Below, in pieces: positions 50,401 to 61,837 of a stretch of 64,000 bases of DNA. Source of the DNA: Coriobacteriaceae bacterium AM48-5 (lineage in GTDB: Bacteria > Actinomycetota > Coriobacteriia > Coriobacteriales > Coriobacteriaceae); assembly GCA_027669525.1 (NCBI GenBank), contig JAQEDJ010000001.1, positions 65,985-129,984 on the forward strand, in the 5' to 3' direction. Numbering within the stretch: position 1 is the first letter of the stretch; each line of letters opens with the position of its first letter. The position numbers and the translations under genes are program-made. The notes under the pieces were generated by a model that was given only the letters and a program-made list of their open reading frames with translations, was not told the origin of the DNA and searched no databases.

Positions 50401-52117
50401 GCCTGATCTCGCCTCCGCCGCACCACGACATCTACTCCATCGAGGACTTGGCGGAGCTGATTTTCGATCTTAAGAACGCCAACCCCGGCGCTCGCGTGTC
50501 GGTCAAGCTGGTCAGCGAGGCCGGCGTCGGCACCATCGCCACTGGTGTTGCCAAGGGCGCTGCCGACAAGATTTTGATCAGCGGCCACAACGGCGGCTCC
50601 GGTGCCGCGGCGCGCGATTCGATCTGGCACGCCGGTCTGCCGCTGGAGCTCGGTCTTGCCGAGGCCCAGCAGACGCTGCTGCAAAACGGCCTGCGCTCGC
50701 GCGTGGTGCTCGAGGCCGACGGCAAGCTCATGGACGGCACCGATGTCGCCGTCGCCTGCCTGCTGGGTGCCGAGGAGTTTGGCTTTGCGACCATGCCGCT
50801 CATCTCGATGGGCTGCCTCATGCAGCGTGACTGCCAGCAGGATACCTGCCCGGCCGGCATCGCCACGCAAAACTGCCGCCTGCGTCGCGGCTTCCGCGGC
50901 AAGCCCGAGCACGTTGAGCACTTTATGCTCTTTGTTGCCGAGCAGCTGCGCGAGGTCATGGCGAGCCTGGGCTTCCGCACCGTCGACGAGATGGTCGGCC
51001 ATCCCGAGTGCCTGCGCCAGATCGAGGTCCCGGCAACCGCAAGGCTAACCTGCTGGATCTGTCGCCCGTGCTGGCGAGCGCGACTTGCGAGTTCGGTGCC
51101 CACATCCCGGGTGCCGACGGCCGTCACTTCCTGCCCCAGATGGCTGCGGACAGCGAGCTCGACAAGACGCTCGACTCCACGTTGTTTGTGCCCTATACGG
51201 CCGATGCCCGTGCGCACTTGCGTCCGATTCGCTTCCGCGCCGACATCGCCAACGTCAACCGCTGCGTGGGCACCATTTTGGGCAACGCGGTGACCAAGGC
51301 GCATCCCGAGGGCCTGCCCGCCGGCTCCATCACCATCGATTGCGATGGTTCGGCCGGTCAGAGCTTTGGCGCCTTCCTGCCGTGCGGCATCACGCTCAAC
51401 GTGTGCGGCGACGCCAACGACTACTTTGGCAAGGGCCTTTCGGGCGGCGAGGTGTCGGTGCGCCCCAACCCGCATGCGACCTACAAGTTCGACGAAAACA
51501 TCATCGTGGGCAACGTTGCGTTCTTTGGCGCCACGAGCGGCCGCGGCTTCATCAACGGCCTGGCCGGCCAGCGCTTTGGCGTACGCAACTCCGGTGCCAC
51601 CGTGGTGGTCGAGGGCTGCGGCAACCATGGCTGCGAGTACATGACGGGCGGTCTGGCGCTCATCTTGGGCGAGGTCGGGCAGAATTTTGCCGCCGGCATG
51701 ACAGGTGGCGTGGCCTATGTCTTTGACCAGTACGGCACGCTCGATGCCCGTGTGAACCACGAGAGCGTTGAGCTCAAGGCCCCGACGGCCGGCGAGCTGG
51801 CACAGATTCGTGCGCTCATCCAGGAGCACGTGGACGCGACGCAGAGCCCGCGCGGCATTAAGCTGCTCTACAGCTTTGAGACGATGAGCAAGCACTTTGT
51901 GAAGGTCATTCCGACCGAGTACGAGCGCGTGCTGGCGATTGTCGCGGCGGGCGAGGCTGCCGGCAAGACGCATGCGCAGGCAGAGGAGCTGGCGTTTGAC
52001 ATCGTGACCGGTCGCGCGAGTGCCGCGGATGTCGCTCGCTTCGATGTCGCAGGCGGTGCTGCGAGCGCTGCGTCCGTGGCTGCCAGCTCTGTTGCTTCGA
52101 CCAAGAAGGAGGCGTAA
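47422..52117 (+). CDS. gltB: Glutamate synthase large subunit (two frameshifts)
   Basis: Makes glutamate from glutamine and 2-oxoglutarate. The class II amidotransferase domain starts after a short propeptide with the nucleophilic Cys in DACGIGALADI. The FMN-binding synthase domain has GAMSYGSIS, SGHNGGSGAA and the 3Fe-4S cluster motif CLMQRDCQQDTCPAG. The C-terminal beta-helix (GLSGGEVSVRPN, GATSGRGFINGLAGQRF) is complete. The frame breaks near 49085 (CTGGCAACC for CTGGGCAACC) and 51033 (CCGGCAACC for CCGGGCAACC). Restored length is 1565 residues, slightly longer than usual because of an Ala/Ser-rich tail. GGGGAGG site. It forms an operon with gltD. Confidence 0.95.
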
Positions 52118-52122
52118 GTGCC

Positions 52123-53602
<1,480 letters not shown>

Positions 53603-53670
53603 AGTAGTCATTTAAGAACGTCCCCAATGACTAGTCATTTTTTGTCTAGTCGTTGGGGACACTCTTTGCG
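53603..53670. repeat. GACTAGTC/GGGGAC repeat, inverted pair
   Basis: AAGAACGTCCCCAATGACTAG and the opposite CTAGTCGTTGGGGAC flank a TTTTTTG run, directly after the gltD stop. Same family as 10934 and 11949. The hairpin may also act as the gltD terminator. Confidence 0.72.
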
Positions 53671-53955
53671 AGCGATTTGCTCGTTTGTCGACGTGTGGGT
53701 GCTCATTTGCCGACTTCTTGGGTTGTGGCCACCTGTTGTTTCTGTGGTGGCTGCGGGCATCTGGCTCAAAAGGGCGGGTGTGCCGTCTATGTTTACCTGC
53801 GGTTTTGTTGCGGTGTGCATTTTCGGTCAAGCTTTTCGTCAAGTGTTTGGTCAGCATCTGGTTTGCAGCCGGAGGCCTATTTTGCCCGTGCTGACAGTGG
53901 CTGCCCACCCTCCTCGTAAGCTCAAATTGAGGTCCATCAGTTTGAGGAGGATGCC
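53671..53955. other. Gene-free region before the 53956 gene
   Basis: T-rich sequence of lower GC than its surroundings. Open frames such as 53627-53959 encode hydrophobic Cys/Trp-rich text without a ribosome binding site; I see no supported gene. Confidence 0.4.
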
Positions 53956-54663
53956 ATGACTGACCACGCTTTAGACCGAGCGCAGCTGTCCGAAGCCGTC
54001 GGCAACGATATTGCCGACATGACCCATTTTTGGATGCTGCGGAAGTTCCAGTTTTTGGAGCCGGCGCGCGAGCAGTTCGAGATCATTGTCGACCCGTGGC
54101 TCAGCTATTGCACCGAGCCTTCGCAAAACGAAATCATGGCCTACAACATGGCATTTACCGATTGGCTGCTCTTCGAGCGCCCCTATCGCCATGGCAAGAC
54201 GCTGCTCGAGCTGTATGTTGAAGAGCCGCCGACATCGCTTTCGCCTGCCTCGCTCAAGCGGCTCGAGCAGGTACGCGACACGCAGTATTTCTCGCGCTTT
54301 GGCATTTTGGACAAGGATCCTGCGACTGGTATGGTCGCGCTGAAGGACACGCGCGCCGACCGTCGCTTTGATGTCTACGACCCGCATATCGTGCAAAAGG
54401 AGCATTGGAGCGACGGAGCGATTGCGGTGCGCCTCGCCTGCGTCGACGATGTCTGGCTGACGGCGGGACAACTCTATCTGTATGACATCGCACGCCTGAG
54501 TGACACGGCGGTCGATGGGCCTGGTGCGGTGCATCCGGAGGACCTGCAGGATGGCTTTGACACCTCGTGCATCAGCTTCTTTTTGCGCCTGGTCCGCGAC
54601 ATCATGGGCGCCCAGGGGCGGTACGTAAAGTCGCTCAACATCTACGAGCAGGAGTGGGAGTAG
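53956..54663 (+). CDS. Hypothetical protein
   Basis: 235 residues with the charged composition and codon use of a real gene and a strong GAGGAGG site. Visible features: THFWMLRKFQFLEPAREQF near the start, DPWLSYCTEPSQNEIMAYN, a central RRFDVYDPHIV segment, and a C-terminal NIYEQEWE. No signal peptide, membrane helix or known motif. I do not recognise the family. It stands alone between two repeat elements. Confidence 0.8.
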   Translation: MTDHALDRAQLSEAVGNDIADMTHFWMLRKFQFLEPAREQFEIIVDPWLSYCTEPSQNEIMAYNMAFTDWLLFERPYRHGKTLLELYVEEPPTSLSPASLKRLEQVRDTQYFSRFGILDKDPATGMVALKDTRADRRFDVYDPHIVQKEHWSDGAIAVRLACVDDVWLTAGQLYLYDIARLSDTAVDGPGAVHPEDLQDGFDTSCISFFLRLVRDIMGAQGRYVKSLNIYEQEWE

Positions 54664-54705
54664 GGGATGGACCTGGCGTTGTCCTGCCTTGCCTTCTGTC
54701 TTTAT

Positions 54706-54762
54706 GTCTCGATCTGTAACGTTTAGGGGCCTGGAGAACGTCTACCCGTTACAGATCAAGAC
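54706..54762. repeat. Single dyad of the CTGTAAC family
   Basis: GTCTCGATCTGTAAC (54706-54720) faces GTTACAGATCAAGAC (54748-54762) with the same 27-bp loop length as other members; one G-T type mismatch in the stem. Lies between two unknown genes. Confidence 0.9.
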
Positions 54763-54865
54763 GTTTTTCAGCGGAGGCAACGTTGGCGATGGTCCATTTG
54801 TCTGACGTGGTGGTGATGAAAGTGTCTAATACCGTTCTTAAACACAAGCATGCAACACGAACACC

Positions 54866-55857
54866 TTGGCGCGGAATAGGATGCTCGCGCGGCTCACGGA
54901 GACGACCGAGCAAGGTGCGCTGCTCGCAACGCATGACAACACCGAGCTCATGTGGCTGCGACGCCATGTCGGAACCGATGATATCGCGGAGCCCGAGTCG
55001 TATCTGTTCTGTTTTCAACATGATTGGGATACGTTGACACCGGCGGAGCGAGCACTGCGTACCATCAAAGGGCTTGCGGAGTTTCATCCCGATTGGGCGT
55101 TTTGGGGCTATGACGCGGTGCTTTTGTGGGGTTTGGAGGTGCCGAATGATCTGCTTGGGCCACGATATCTTGTTAAGACAGGTTGCTCGGTGCCGCTGAG
55201 TGCAGGATGCCGGCTGTTGCGCCCGCAGGCGGCGGGTGCACTTGAACAAGTCGACGGCGTGCAGGTGACGTCGTTTTGGCGCACGGTGAGGATTGCTTGC
55301 TACGTGTGCCGTTCTCCTACGGGTTGGCGATTGCCGATTCTGCACTGCGGGCGAAAGGTGTATCACGTGGGGATTTGTGCGAGCGCCTCCGCGCCGATTG
55401 CGAGGGCAGGCGCGGGTATCGCAGAGCGCAGGTGATCGCGTCATATGCGGACGGGCTGTCCGAAAACGGCGGCGAGTCACGGTTCCGAGCGTTCTTTATT
55501 GCATACGGTTTTCCGGTTCCGGAGTTGCAGGTGGAGTTTCGCGATCCGCTCGATTCGAGCCAGGTGTTTCGGGTTGATTATTTCTGGAGGCTCGAGGACG
55601 GGACATGTGTTATCGGCGAGCTCGACGGGAAGGGAAAGTATACGCTGCAGGATGGTGGGGATCGGGAGTCGGTCGACCCATTCGTGGCAGAACGTCAGCG
55701 AGAGTCCCATCTGACGATGCTCGGACATAAAGTACTGAGGTTTACGTTTAACGAACTCAAGAACCCGGGGAAACTGGCTGAAAAGATGAGACTGGCGGGC
55801 ATTCCGCAGCGGGTCAATCTGGCGGAGGAATGGAGACGGCAGTGGTATGGGCACTAA
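54866..55857 (+). CDS. AbiEi/DUF559-like protein (one frameshift)
   Basis: About 330 residues after restoring one G near 55287 (GTGAGGAT for GTGGAGGAT). The N-terminal part (LWLRRHV-like MWLRRHVGTDDIAEPESYL, then WAFWGYDAVLLWGLEVP) resembles the AbiEi-type winged-helix regulatory domain. The C-terminal part (ESRFRAFFIAYGFPVPELQ, RVDYFWRLEDGTCVIGELDGKGKY in pieces, VLRFTFNEL) has the layout of DUF559/Vsr-type nuclease domains with the acidic D...ExDGK active-site pattern. Such proteins are common in gut Actinobacteria, often as singletons, role unknown. The TTG at 54866 or ATG at 54881 may be the start. It sits between two dyad repeats. Confidence 0.7.
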
Positions 55858-55898
55858 GGGGTGCAACTGACGCGGAGGTGGTTGTTCCTGCCGAGTTT

Positions 55899-56195
55899 GT
55901 CTCAATCTGTAACAACAAGGGACCGTTTGGCCTCGTAACTGTTACAGATTGAGACGGAAGGTTGGCTACCGCTAAAAGATCTCAATCTGTAACATCTAGA
56001 GGCCGAAAACCTGTCTACTTGTTACAGATTTAGATGTTTGACGACAGGGCTGGAGAATATCTTAATCTGTAACATCTAACGGCCAAAAACCGCTCTAACT
56101 GTTACAGATCGAGACAAAGGTTGGACGCACGACTGATAATCTCGATCTGTAACATCTGGCTGCTAAAACCCGGTCTACCTGTTACAGATCAAGAC
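55899..56195. repeat. Array of four 57-bp dyads at exact 80-bp period
   Basis: Units begin at 55899, 55979, 56059 and 56139. Arms are of the type ATCTCAATCTGTAACA / TGTTACAGATTGAGAT; the first unit has perfect 15-bp arms. The loops share TCTA...AAAA...GTCTA-like text; the 23-bp gaps between units are unrelated to each other. The array fills most of the gap between the AbiEi-like gene and the amidohydrolase. Confidence 0.96.
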
Positions 56196-56344
56196 ATTTC
56201 CCGGATGTCGCTGGGGTGGGACTGCAACGCATTCCGTTCTCCGCATCTCCTTCTTGCTCCGTTAACCGATATGTCCCCAACAATTCCGCCGCGCTAGGTA
56301 ATAATGGACAAATGTTCAAGTTTTCTGAGGGGGAGGAGCTCGAT

Positions 56345-57715
56345 ATGGCGACTGCCGATCGTCCCACGTTGTTTATCAATGCGACCGTTTTGGATGGCTC
56401 GGAGCATATGGAGCCGCAGCCCGATATGGCCGTGGCCGTTGAGCGCGGTGTCATCACATGGATGGGGCCGAGTGCTGTCGCGCAGGCGCCGGCGGGTGCC
56501 GAGGTCATCGACCTGGGCGGTGCGTATCTCATGCCGGGCCTCATCAATATGCACGTGCATCTGTGTGGTTCGGGCAAACCGGTCTCGGCGGGCGATGCGG
56601 GCGCGCTCATGAAGAAACTCGACAATCCCGTGGGCCGCGCCATCGTCCGCCACATCCTCAAAGGCAGCGCCCAGCAGCAGTTGGCAAGCGGCGTGACCAC
56701 GGTGCGCGGTGCGGGTGACCCGCTGTTTGCCGATATCGCCGTGCGCAACGCTATCGATGCCGGCAAGTATCAGGGTCCGCGTCTGGTGGCGCCGGGAACG
56801 GGTGTCACGGTGCCGGGCGGTCACGGTGCGGGGCTGTTCGCGCAGGTCGCCGATACCCCCGATGAGGCGGCCGAACAAGTGCGTGACTTGTATGCGCGCG
56901 GTGCTGATGTCATTAAGCTGTTCGTGACGGGCGGTGTGTTCGATGCGACCGAGGTGGGCGAGCCGGGCGTGCTGCGCATGCCGGTCGAGGTTGCCGCGGC
57001 GGCGTGCAAGGCGGCGCACGAGGTGGGCCTGCCGGTTATGGCCCATGTCGAGAGCACCGAAGGCGTGAAGGCCGCGCTTGAGGCCGGCGTCGACACGATT
57101 GAGCACGGTGCCCCGATGACTCCCGAAATCTTGGATCTGTACCGCGGTGCCGCTGGGACGCAGCTTGAGGGGCGTGCACCGAGCGTTACCTGCACAATCA
57201 GCCCGGCGCTGCCGTTTGTGCTGCTCGACCCGGAGAAGACCCATTCGACCGATACGCAAAAGAAGAACGGCGATATCGTGTGCTCGGGTATTATCGAGAG
57301 CGCTCGCGCCGCACTGGAAGCTGGCGTTAAGGTGGGCCTGGGCACGGACTCAAGCTGTCCGTTCGTGACGCAGTACGACATGTGGCGCGAGGTAGCCTAT
57401 TTTGCCAAGTACGTGGGCGTGAGCAACGCCTTTGCGCTGCATACGGCCACGCAGGTCAATGCCGAGCTGCTGGGGCTGGGCGGCGAGACCGGTACGATCG
57501 AGTGCGGCAAGGCCGCCGATATCCTGGTGACGCGCAAGAATCCGCTCGATGACCTGCGCGCTCTGCGTGAGCCGATGCATGTGATGTGCCGCGGCGATCT
57601 GGTGCGCAAGCTGAAGGTGAAGCGCATCCCCGAGGTGGACGCCGAGCTCGACGCGATTATGGCCATGCCTGCCGAGGCGTTGGCCGAGGAGCTTGCCCGC
57701 GACGGTGTGGCGTAG
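56345..57715 (+). CDS. Metal-dependent amidohydrolase (imidazolonepropionase/prolidase-like)
   Basis: 456 residues. Motifs of the amidohydrolase superfamily in order: MPGLINMHVHLCGSG (HxH), the carbamylated lysine candidate in DVIKLFVTGG, histidines in VMAHVES and IEHGAP, and the metal aspartate in GLGTDSSCPF. The closest families are the imidazolonepropionase-like and Xaa-Pro dipeptidase amidohydrolases; the substrate is not clear. The ATG at 56345 has a GGGAGGAG site; the frame is open back to 56216 through repeat-flanking DNA. No signal peptide, so cytoplasmic. Confidence 0.88.
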   Translation: MATADRPTLFINATVLDGSEHMEPQPDMAVAVERGVITWMGPSAVAQAPAGAEVIDLGGAYLMPGLINMHVHLCGSGKPVSAGDAGALMKKLDNPVGRAIVRHILKGSAQQQLASGVTTVRGAGDPLFADIAVRNAIDAGKYQGPRLVAPGTGVTVPGGHGAGLFAQVADTPDEAAEQVRDLYARGADVIKLFVTGGVFDATEVGEPGVLRMPVEVAAAACKAAHEVGLPVMAHVESTEGVKAALEAGVDTIEHGAPMTPEILDLYRGAAGTQLEGRAPSVTCTISPALPFVLLDPEKTHSTDTQKKNGDIVCSGIIESARAALEAGVKVGLGTDSSCPFVTQYDMWREVAYFAKYVGVSNAFALHTATQVNAELLGLGGETGTIECGKAADILVTRKNPLDDLRALREPMHVMCRGDLVRKLKVKRIPEVDAELDAIMAMPAEALAEELARDGVA

Positions 57716-57749
57716 ACGAGTCAAAGGGACAGCTCCGTTGCCGCATACA

Positions 57750-57786
57750 AAAAGCCGAGGTCTCAACACGAGGCCTCGCTTTTTTA
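57750..57786 (+). terminator. Intrinsic terminator (bidirectional) after amidohydrolase
   Basis: GCCGAGG / CCTCGC stem with TCTCAACACGAGG between, flanked by AAAAA and TTTTTT, so it can work for both convergent genes. Confidence 0.8.
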
Positions 57787-57847
57787 TCGAACAAATACTT
57801 AAGATTTGGGACAAACAAACCTGATTAATTTGTCCCGCGTGCGGGCG

Positions 57848-58321
57848 CTAGGAGCGGGTTTCCATCTTGGCATGGCACTTGGGGCAGGTGACGCGGATCT
57901 TGCCTTTGCCCTTGGGAACGGAGAGCATCTGGCCGCAGTTGGGGCACTTGAGGTATGCCGTGGTTTTGCGACCCTTCCACATCTTCTTGGCCGTGCGCTT
58001 GGCACGTTCAAAGTCTTCCTTGCTAGTACCGGCTGCGCGCGAGGCGTTGGCCGCTGCAGCTCCGCCGCCCAAGCTAGCTACAAACTTGCCCAAACCGGGT
58101 ACGTTTGCAGTCGCGGCGACAAAGGCCTCGTTCTCCTTGTGACGTGCGTCGATTTTTTTGGACAGGCCGCGCAGCACGCCAATCACGATTACGGCGATGG
58201 CAATCCAACTGAGCCACTGGATGCGGGCTATCGATCCGATCATCGCGATGACGATGCCGGCAAAACCCATCACGATGGTGAGTTCATCGGCACCATTGCG
58301 ACCCTTCATAAAGTCATTCAT
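57848..58321 (-). CDS. Membrane protein with C-terminal zinc ribbon
   Basis: 157 residues. Two membrane helices (about 15-34 and 36-52: TIVMGFAGIVIAMIGSI and WLSWIAIAVIVIGVL), a charged linker, and a C-terminal zinc ribbon CPNCGQMLSVPKGKGKIRVTC, given in part, with CPKC as the second knuckle. Unknown function; such proteins are widespread in Firmicutes and Actinobacteria. The ATG at 58321 has AAAGGCA upstream. Confidence 0.82.
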   Translation of the reverse strand: MNDFMKGRNGADELTIVMGFAGIVIAMIGSIARIQWLSWIAIAVIVIGVLRGLSKKIDARHKENEAFVAATANVPGLGKFVASLGGGAAAANASRAAGTSKEDFERAKRTAKKMWKGRKTTAYLKCPNCGQMLSVPKGKGKIRVTCPKCHAKMETRS

Positions 58322-58376
58322 GCAAATTGCCTTTCGTTCGATATGCTGCACGCCTTTATACCCGATTTAGAGCAAG

Positions 58377-58423
58377 GGGGACAGGTTAATCTGCACCAAT
58401 GTGGTGCAAACGTACCTGTCCCC
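58377..58423. repeat. GGGGACAGGT dyad
   Basis: GGGGACAGGT (58377-58386) faces ACCTGTCCCC (58414-58423), and inside TGCACCA faces TGGTGCA. Same half-sites as at 23409-23450. Confidence 0.8.
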
Positions 58424-58433
58424 AATGCCCCAA

Positions 58434-58706
58434 TTACTTGGAGAGTTTGTCGACGACGCGTTCGATCTCGGCGAGCTTGGCGGCTTTGAGCTCTTCGTCG
58501 CCCGATTCGATTGCCGAAGTCACGCAGCCCTCGATATGCGCCTTGAGCACATCGGCGTTGATGCGCGCAATGAGCGCCTGCGTTGCCATGAGCTGCGTGG
58601 AGATATCGACGCAATAGCGGTCCTCATCGACCATCCGCAGGATGCCGTCGATCTGACCGCGTGCCGTCTTGAGCATGCGGGTCACCGATTTATGGTCTGC
58701 CATCAT
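58434..58706 (-). CDS. csoR: Copper-sensing repressor CsoR
   Basis: 90 residues of the all-helical CsoR/RcnR family (DUF156): KSVTRMLKTARGQIDGILRMV, quoted in part, then RYCVDISTQL, KAHIEGCVTSAI. The Cu(I)-binding Cys-His-Cys set (C in RYC, H in KAH, C in EGC) is present. The start at 58706 follows GAGGA; the frame is open to 58808 but that includes the inverted repeat. It should repress copA-copZ-csoR through the GC-rich operator at 61608. Confidence 0.9.
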   Translation of the reverse strand: MMADHKSVTRMLKTARGQIDGILRMVDEDRYCVDISTQLMATQALIARINADVLKAHIEGCVTSAIESGDEELKAAKLAEIERVVDKLSK

Positions 58707-58751
58707 AGCGGGTCCTCGTTTCTGGTCGATCTTCCGGATGCCCCCGTCAGC

Positions 58752-58812
58752 TGCGGTGAAATACGGACCGTTTAAAGGCCTAGGGCGGCACAACAGTCCG
58801 TATTTCACCGCA
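58752..58812. repeat. Perfect 17-bp inverted repeat between copZ and csoR
   Basis: TGCGGTGAAATACGGAC (58752-58768) and its complement (58796-58812) flank a 27-bp loop. The geometry (17-27-17) equals that of the CTGTAAC dyads, but the sequence differs. It is within the transcribed gap of the copper operon. Confidence 0.9.
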
Positions 58813-58841
58813 ACTTCTGAGGATTGAGTAGGCGGCGTCTG

Positions 58842-59063
58842 CTACGCGGCGGTCACGGACAGGGCGTGGAACTTCTCGCCGGCGCCCTCGACGGCGGCAG
58901 CGAGCTGCTCGGCGGTCACGGTGTCGGCGCACTCCACCTGTACGGTCTGGGTCTCGTGATCGGCATCGGCATCGGTCACGCCGGCTACGTTGAGCAGCGC
59001 GGTCTCGACAGTGGCGTCGCAGTGGCCGCACATAAGGCCGGAAGTCTTGATTGTGTAACGCAT
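58842..59063 (-). CDS. copZ: Copper chaperone (heavy-metal-associated domain)
   Basis: 73 residues with one HMA fold: MRYTIKTSGLMCGHCDATVE carries the MxCxxC copper site (MCGHC), and the rest follows the usual pattern (VAGVTDADADHETQTVQVEC). It delivers Cu(I) to CopA or CsoR. The ATG at 59063 has a GAGAGGA site; the open frame upstream is unsupported. Middle gene of the copA-copZ-csoR group. Confidence 0.9.
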   Translation of the reverse strand: MRYTIKTSGLMCGHCDATVETALLNVAGVTDADADHETQTVQVECADTVTAEQLAAAVEGAGEKFHALSVTAA

Positions 59064-59210
59064 GGATATTCCTCTCTGTTGTGTCGGCTTTCCCAGGCAC
59101 CCGACCTTGACCTTCAAGCCGTCGCTCGCGTACCAAAGTACGCGTCGCTCCTCTTTCAGGTCAATCTCGGGCACCTGGAAAACCCGTTCTAAATGGACGT
59201 AATGGTGAGC

Positions 59211-61549
59211 CTATTTTGCCACTTTAGGCTTAAAGGTTCGTAGGCGCAGCGCGTTGGAAACAACGCAGACGCTCGACAGGCTCATGGCCGCAGCGCCAAA
59301 CATCGGCGAGAGCTGCCATCCGGTGAGCGGGAAGAACACGCCCGCCGCCAGCGGAATGCCGATGCCGTTGTAGAACAGTGCCCAGAACAGGTCCTGCTTG
59401 ATGTTGCGGATCGTCGCGCGCGACAGCTCGATGGCGCGGGCGACGTCCATGAGGTCGCTGCGCATGAGCACCACGTCGGCACCCTCCTTGGCGATGTCGG
59501 CGCCGGTGCCGATGGCGAGGCCCACGTCGCGCGCGCCAGGGCGGGGGAGTCGTTGATGCCGTCGCCCACCATGGCGACCTTGCCGCCCGCATCTTGCAGT
59601 TCGCGCACATGGCGTTCCTTGTCGGCGGGCAGGACGTCGGCGATGACCTGTGTACGGTCGAGTCCCACGCGGCGGGCGATGGCCTCGGCCGTCACGCGGT
59701 TGTCGCCAGTGAGCATGCGCACGTCGACGCCGAGCTTGCGGAGCGCGGCGATGGCCTCGGCACTCGTTTCTTTGACCTCGTCAGCCACGGCGATGGTACC
59801 AACGAGCTCGCCGTTCTTGGCAAAGAACAGCGGCGTCTTGCCCTCGGCAGCGAACTGCTCGGCAAGACCGGCGGGCGCCTCCGCGCCCAGCTCGTTCATC
59901 AGGCGCACGTTGCCGGCTGCGATGACATTCTGCCCCTCGCGTGCCGTAACGCCTCGCCCGGGCACGGCGGCAAAGTCCTCGACCATGCGCGCGACGATTC
60001 CGCGCGACTCGCTCTCGGCCATAATCGCCTCGGCCAGCGGGTGCTCGCTCGAGCGCTCCAGCGCGGCGGCCAGCTTGAGCAGCGCCTTTTCGCTCATGGC
60101 GGGCGAGCCGTCGGCGCGTGCGGCAACCACGATATCGGTCACGGCCGGCTTGCCGCGGGTGACGGTGCCCGTCTTGTCGAGCACGACGGTGCCCACGTTG
60201 CGCAGATTCTCCAGCGCCTCGGCGCTCTTAAACAGAATGCCCATCTCGGCGCCCTTGCCGGTGCCAACCATAATGGCGACGGGCGTGGCCAGGCCCAGCG
60301 CGCACGGGCAGCTGATCACCAACACGGCCACGGCGGAGGTGAGCGCCTCGTTTATGCTGCCGGTCAGTGCCATCCACACCGCAAAGGTCACGGCCGAGAT
60401 CGCAAACACCACGGGCACAAACACGCCGGCGACCTGTCGGCCAGGCGGGCGATGGGCGCCTTGGTGGCGTTGGCGTCCTCGACGAGCTGGATGATCTTGG
60501 CGAGCGACGTGTCGGCGCCACGCGCGTGGCACGGAAGGTAAACGATCCAGTGCGGTTGACCGTGGCGGCGTTGACGGTGTCGCCGGCGGTCTTTTCCACG
60601 GGGATGGACTCGCCGGTGAGCGCACTTTCGTCCACGGCCGACGCGCCTCGAGTACCACGCCGTCGACGGGGATGGACTCGCCGGGGCGCACACGCAGCAC
60701 CTGGCCGGGAAGGATGGCGTCGACGTCGACGGTGGTTTCGGTGCCGTCATCGGCCACGACGGTCGCGGTCTTGGGTGCCAGGTCGATCAGCGCCTCGATA
60801 GCGCCGCCGGTCTTGGACTTGCTGCGCGTCTCGAGGTATTTGCCCACGGTGACGAGCGACAGGATGGTGCCGGCGCTCTCAAAATACAGGTTGTCCATGC
60901 TCGTCATCATGGCCTCGTGGACCTGGCCTGTGGCCAGCTGGTCGGCCATGATAAACATGGCGTAGAGCGACCAGGCGATGGACGCGGTGGCGCCCACGGC
61001 AATAAGGGCGTCCATGGTGGGTGCGCCGTGCACGAGCGACTTGAAGCCGTTGATAAAGTACGCGTCGTTGACGTAGACGATGGGGATGAGCAAGACGAGC
61101 TCGGTGAGGGCGAGCGTCATGCTGTGGATGTGGTCGGTGAAGATGCCGGGCAGCGGCCAGCCGAGCATGTGTCCCATGCCTATGTAGAACAGCGGAATGA
61201 GAAAGATGATTGAGATGATGAGACGGGTGCGCATGGCGGAGGCAGTGGCCTCTAGCTTTTTGGTGGGCGATTCCATATGGGTGGCGCCGGATCTGGCTTG
61301 CGCGTTGCTGCTTGAGTTGGTGGCATCGGTGCCCGTGCTGACGGGCGAGGCCGAATAGCCCGCGCGGTCGACGGCGGTGCAGATATCGTCGGGGGAGACC
61401 TGCGCGGGGTCATAGTCGACCATCATGGAACCGGCGAGTAGGTTGACCGCGACACTTTGGACGCCGTCGAGCTTGCTCACGGCGCGGTCCACATGTGCCT
61501 GGCAGGCGGCGCACGTCATGCCGCCCACGTCGAACTTATCTTGAGCCAT
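59211..61549 (-). CDS. copA: Copper-exporting P-type ATPase CopA (four frameshifts)
   Basis: Pumps Cu(I) out of the cell. One N-terminal HMA domain ([12 protein letters not shown]), about eight helices, the copper motif [13 protein letters not shown] in TM6, the phosphorylated aspartate in DKTGTVT, the HP dipeptide in SSEHPLAEA, and [10 protein letters not shown]. The frame breaks near 60645, 60528, 60437 and 59545; each is explained by one missing base (for example GAGGCGCG for GAGGGCGCG), giving 780 residues with the actuator TGES motif intact. The AAGGAG site supports the ATG at 61549. All motifs are intact, so the gene is probably functional. Confidence 0.92.
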
Positions 61550-61607
61550 GGCTTCTCCTTTCTGCGGCGTAGTGTTTGAATTGTTAACCTGCCGATACTA
61601 TACACCC

Positions 61608-61624
61608 ATACCCCCAGGGGGTGT
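61608..61624 (-). promoter_or_regulatory. CsoR-type operator in the copA promoter
   Basis: ATACCCCCAGGGGGTGT has the G/C-tract dyad known for CsoR sites. On the minus strand it lies between a TGGACA -35-like and a TATAGT or TGTATA -10-like element, so bound CsoR would block polymerase. Confidence 0.75.
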
Positions 61625-61700
61625 CCAGTGGAGATGAGAATGTATGACATTTCGCTACAGATGCGGGTGGCTGCTCAATCGTTGGCAGCTCATGTCAAAC

Positions 61701-61837
61701 ATCTCGATCTGTAACATCTAGCGGGGAAAATGACCTCTAACTGTTACAGATCGAGATTATGTTTTGCGATGTTTGAGTTCGTCTCAATCTGTAACGTGTA
61801 GACCCGGTTTTGTCTCGTAACTGTTACAGATTGAGAC
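61701..61837. repeat. Array of two dyads at 80-bp period
   Basis: Units 61701-61757 (ATCTCGATCTGTAACA / TGTTACAGATCGAGAT, perfect 16-bp arms) and 61781-61837 (GTCTCAATCTGTAAC / GTTACAGATTGAGAC, perfect 15-bp arms); the CTGTAAC cores are exactly 80 bp apart. Lies in the 550-bp gap between copA and the helicase. Confidence 0.96.

Noticed and set aside
53627..53959. Hydrophobic Cys/Trp-rich ORF after gltD
   Set aside because: Starts within a repeat, has no ribosome binding site, and overlaps the well-supported start of the next gene.
55899..56195. Regularly spaced repeats as a CRISPR array
   Set aside because: The repeats alternate in orientation and form paired hairpins with variable arms; there are no cas genes, and no unit repeats in one orientation with equal spacers.
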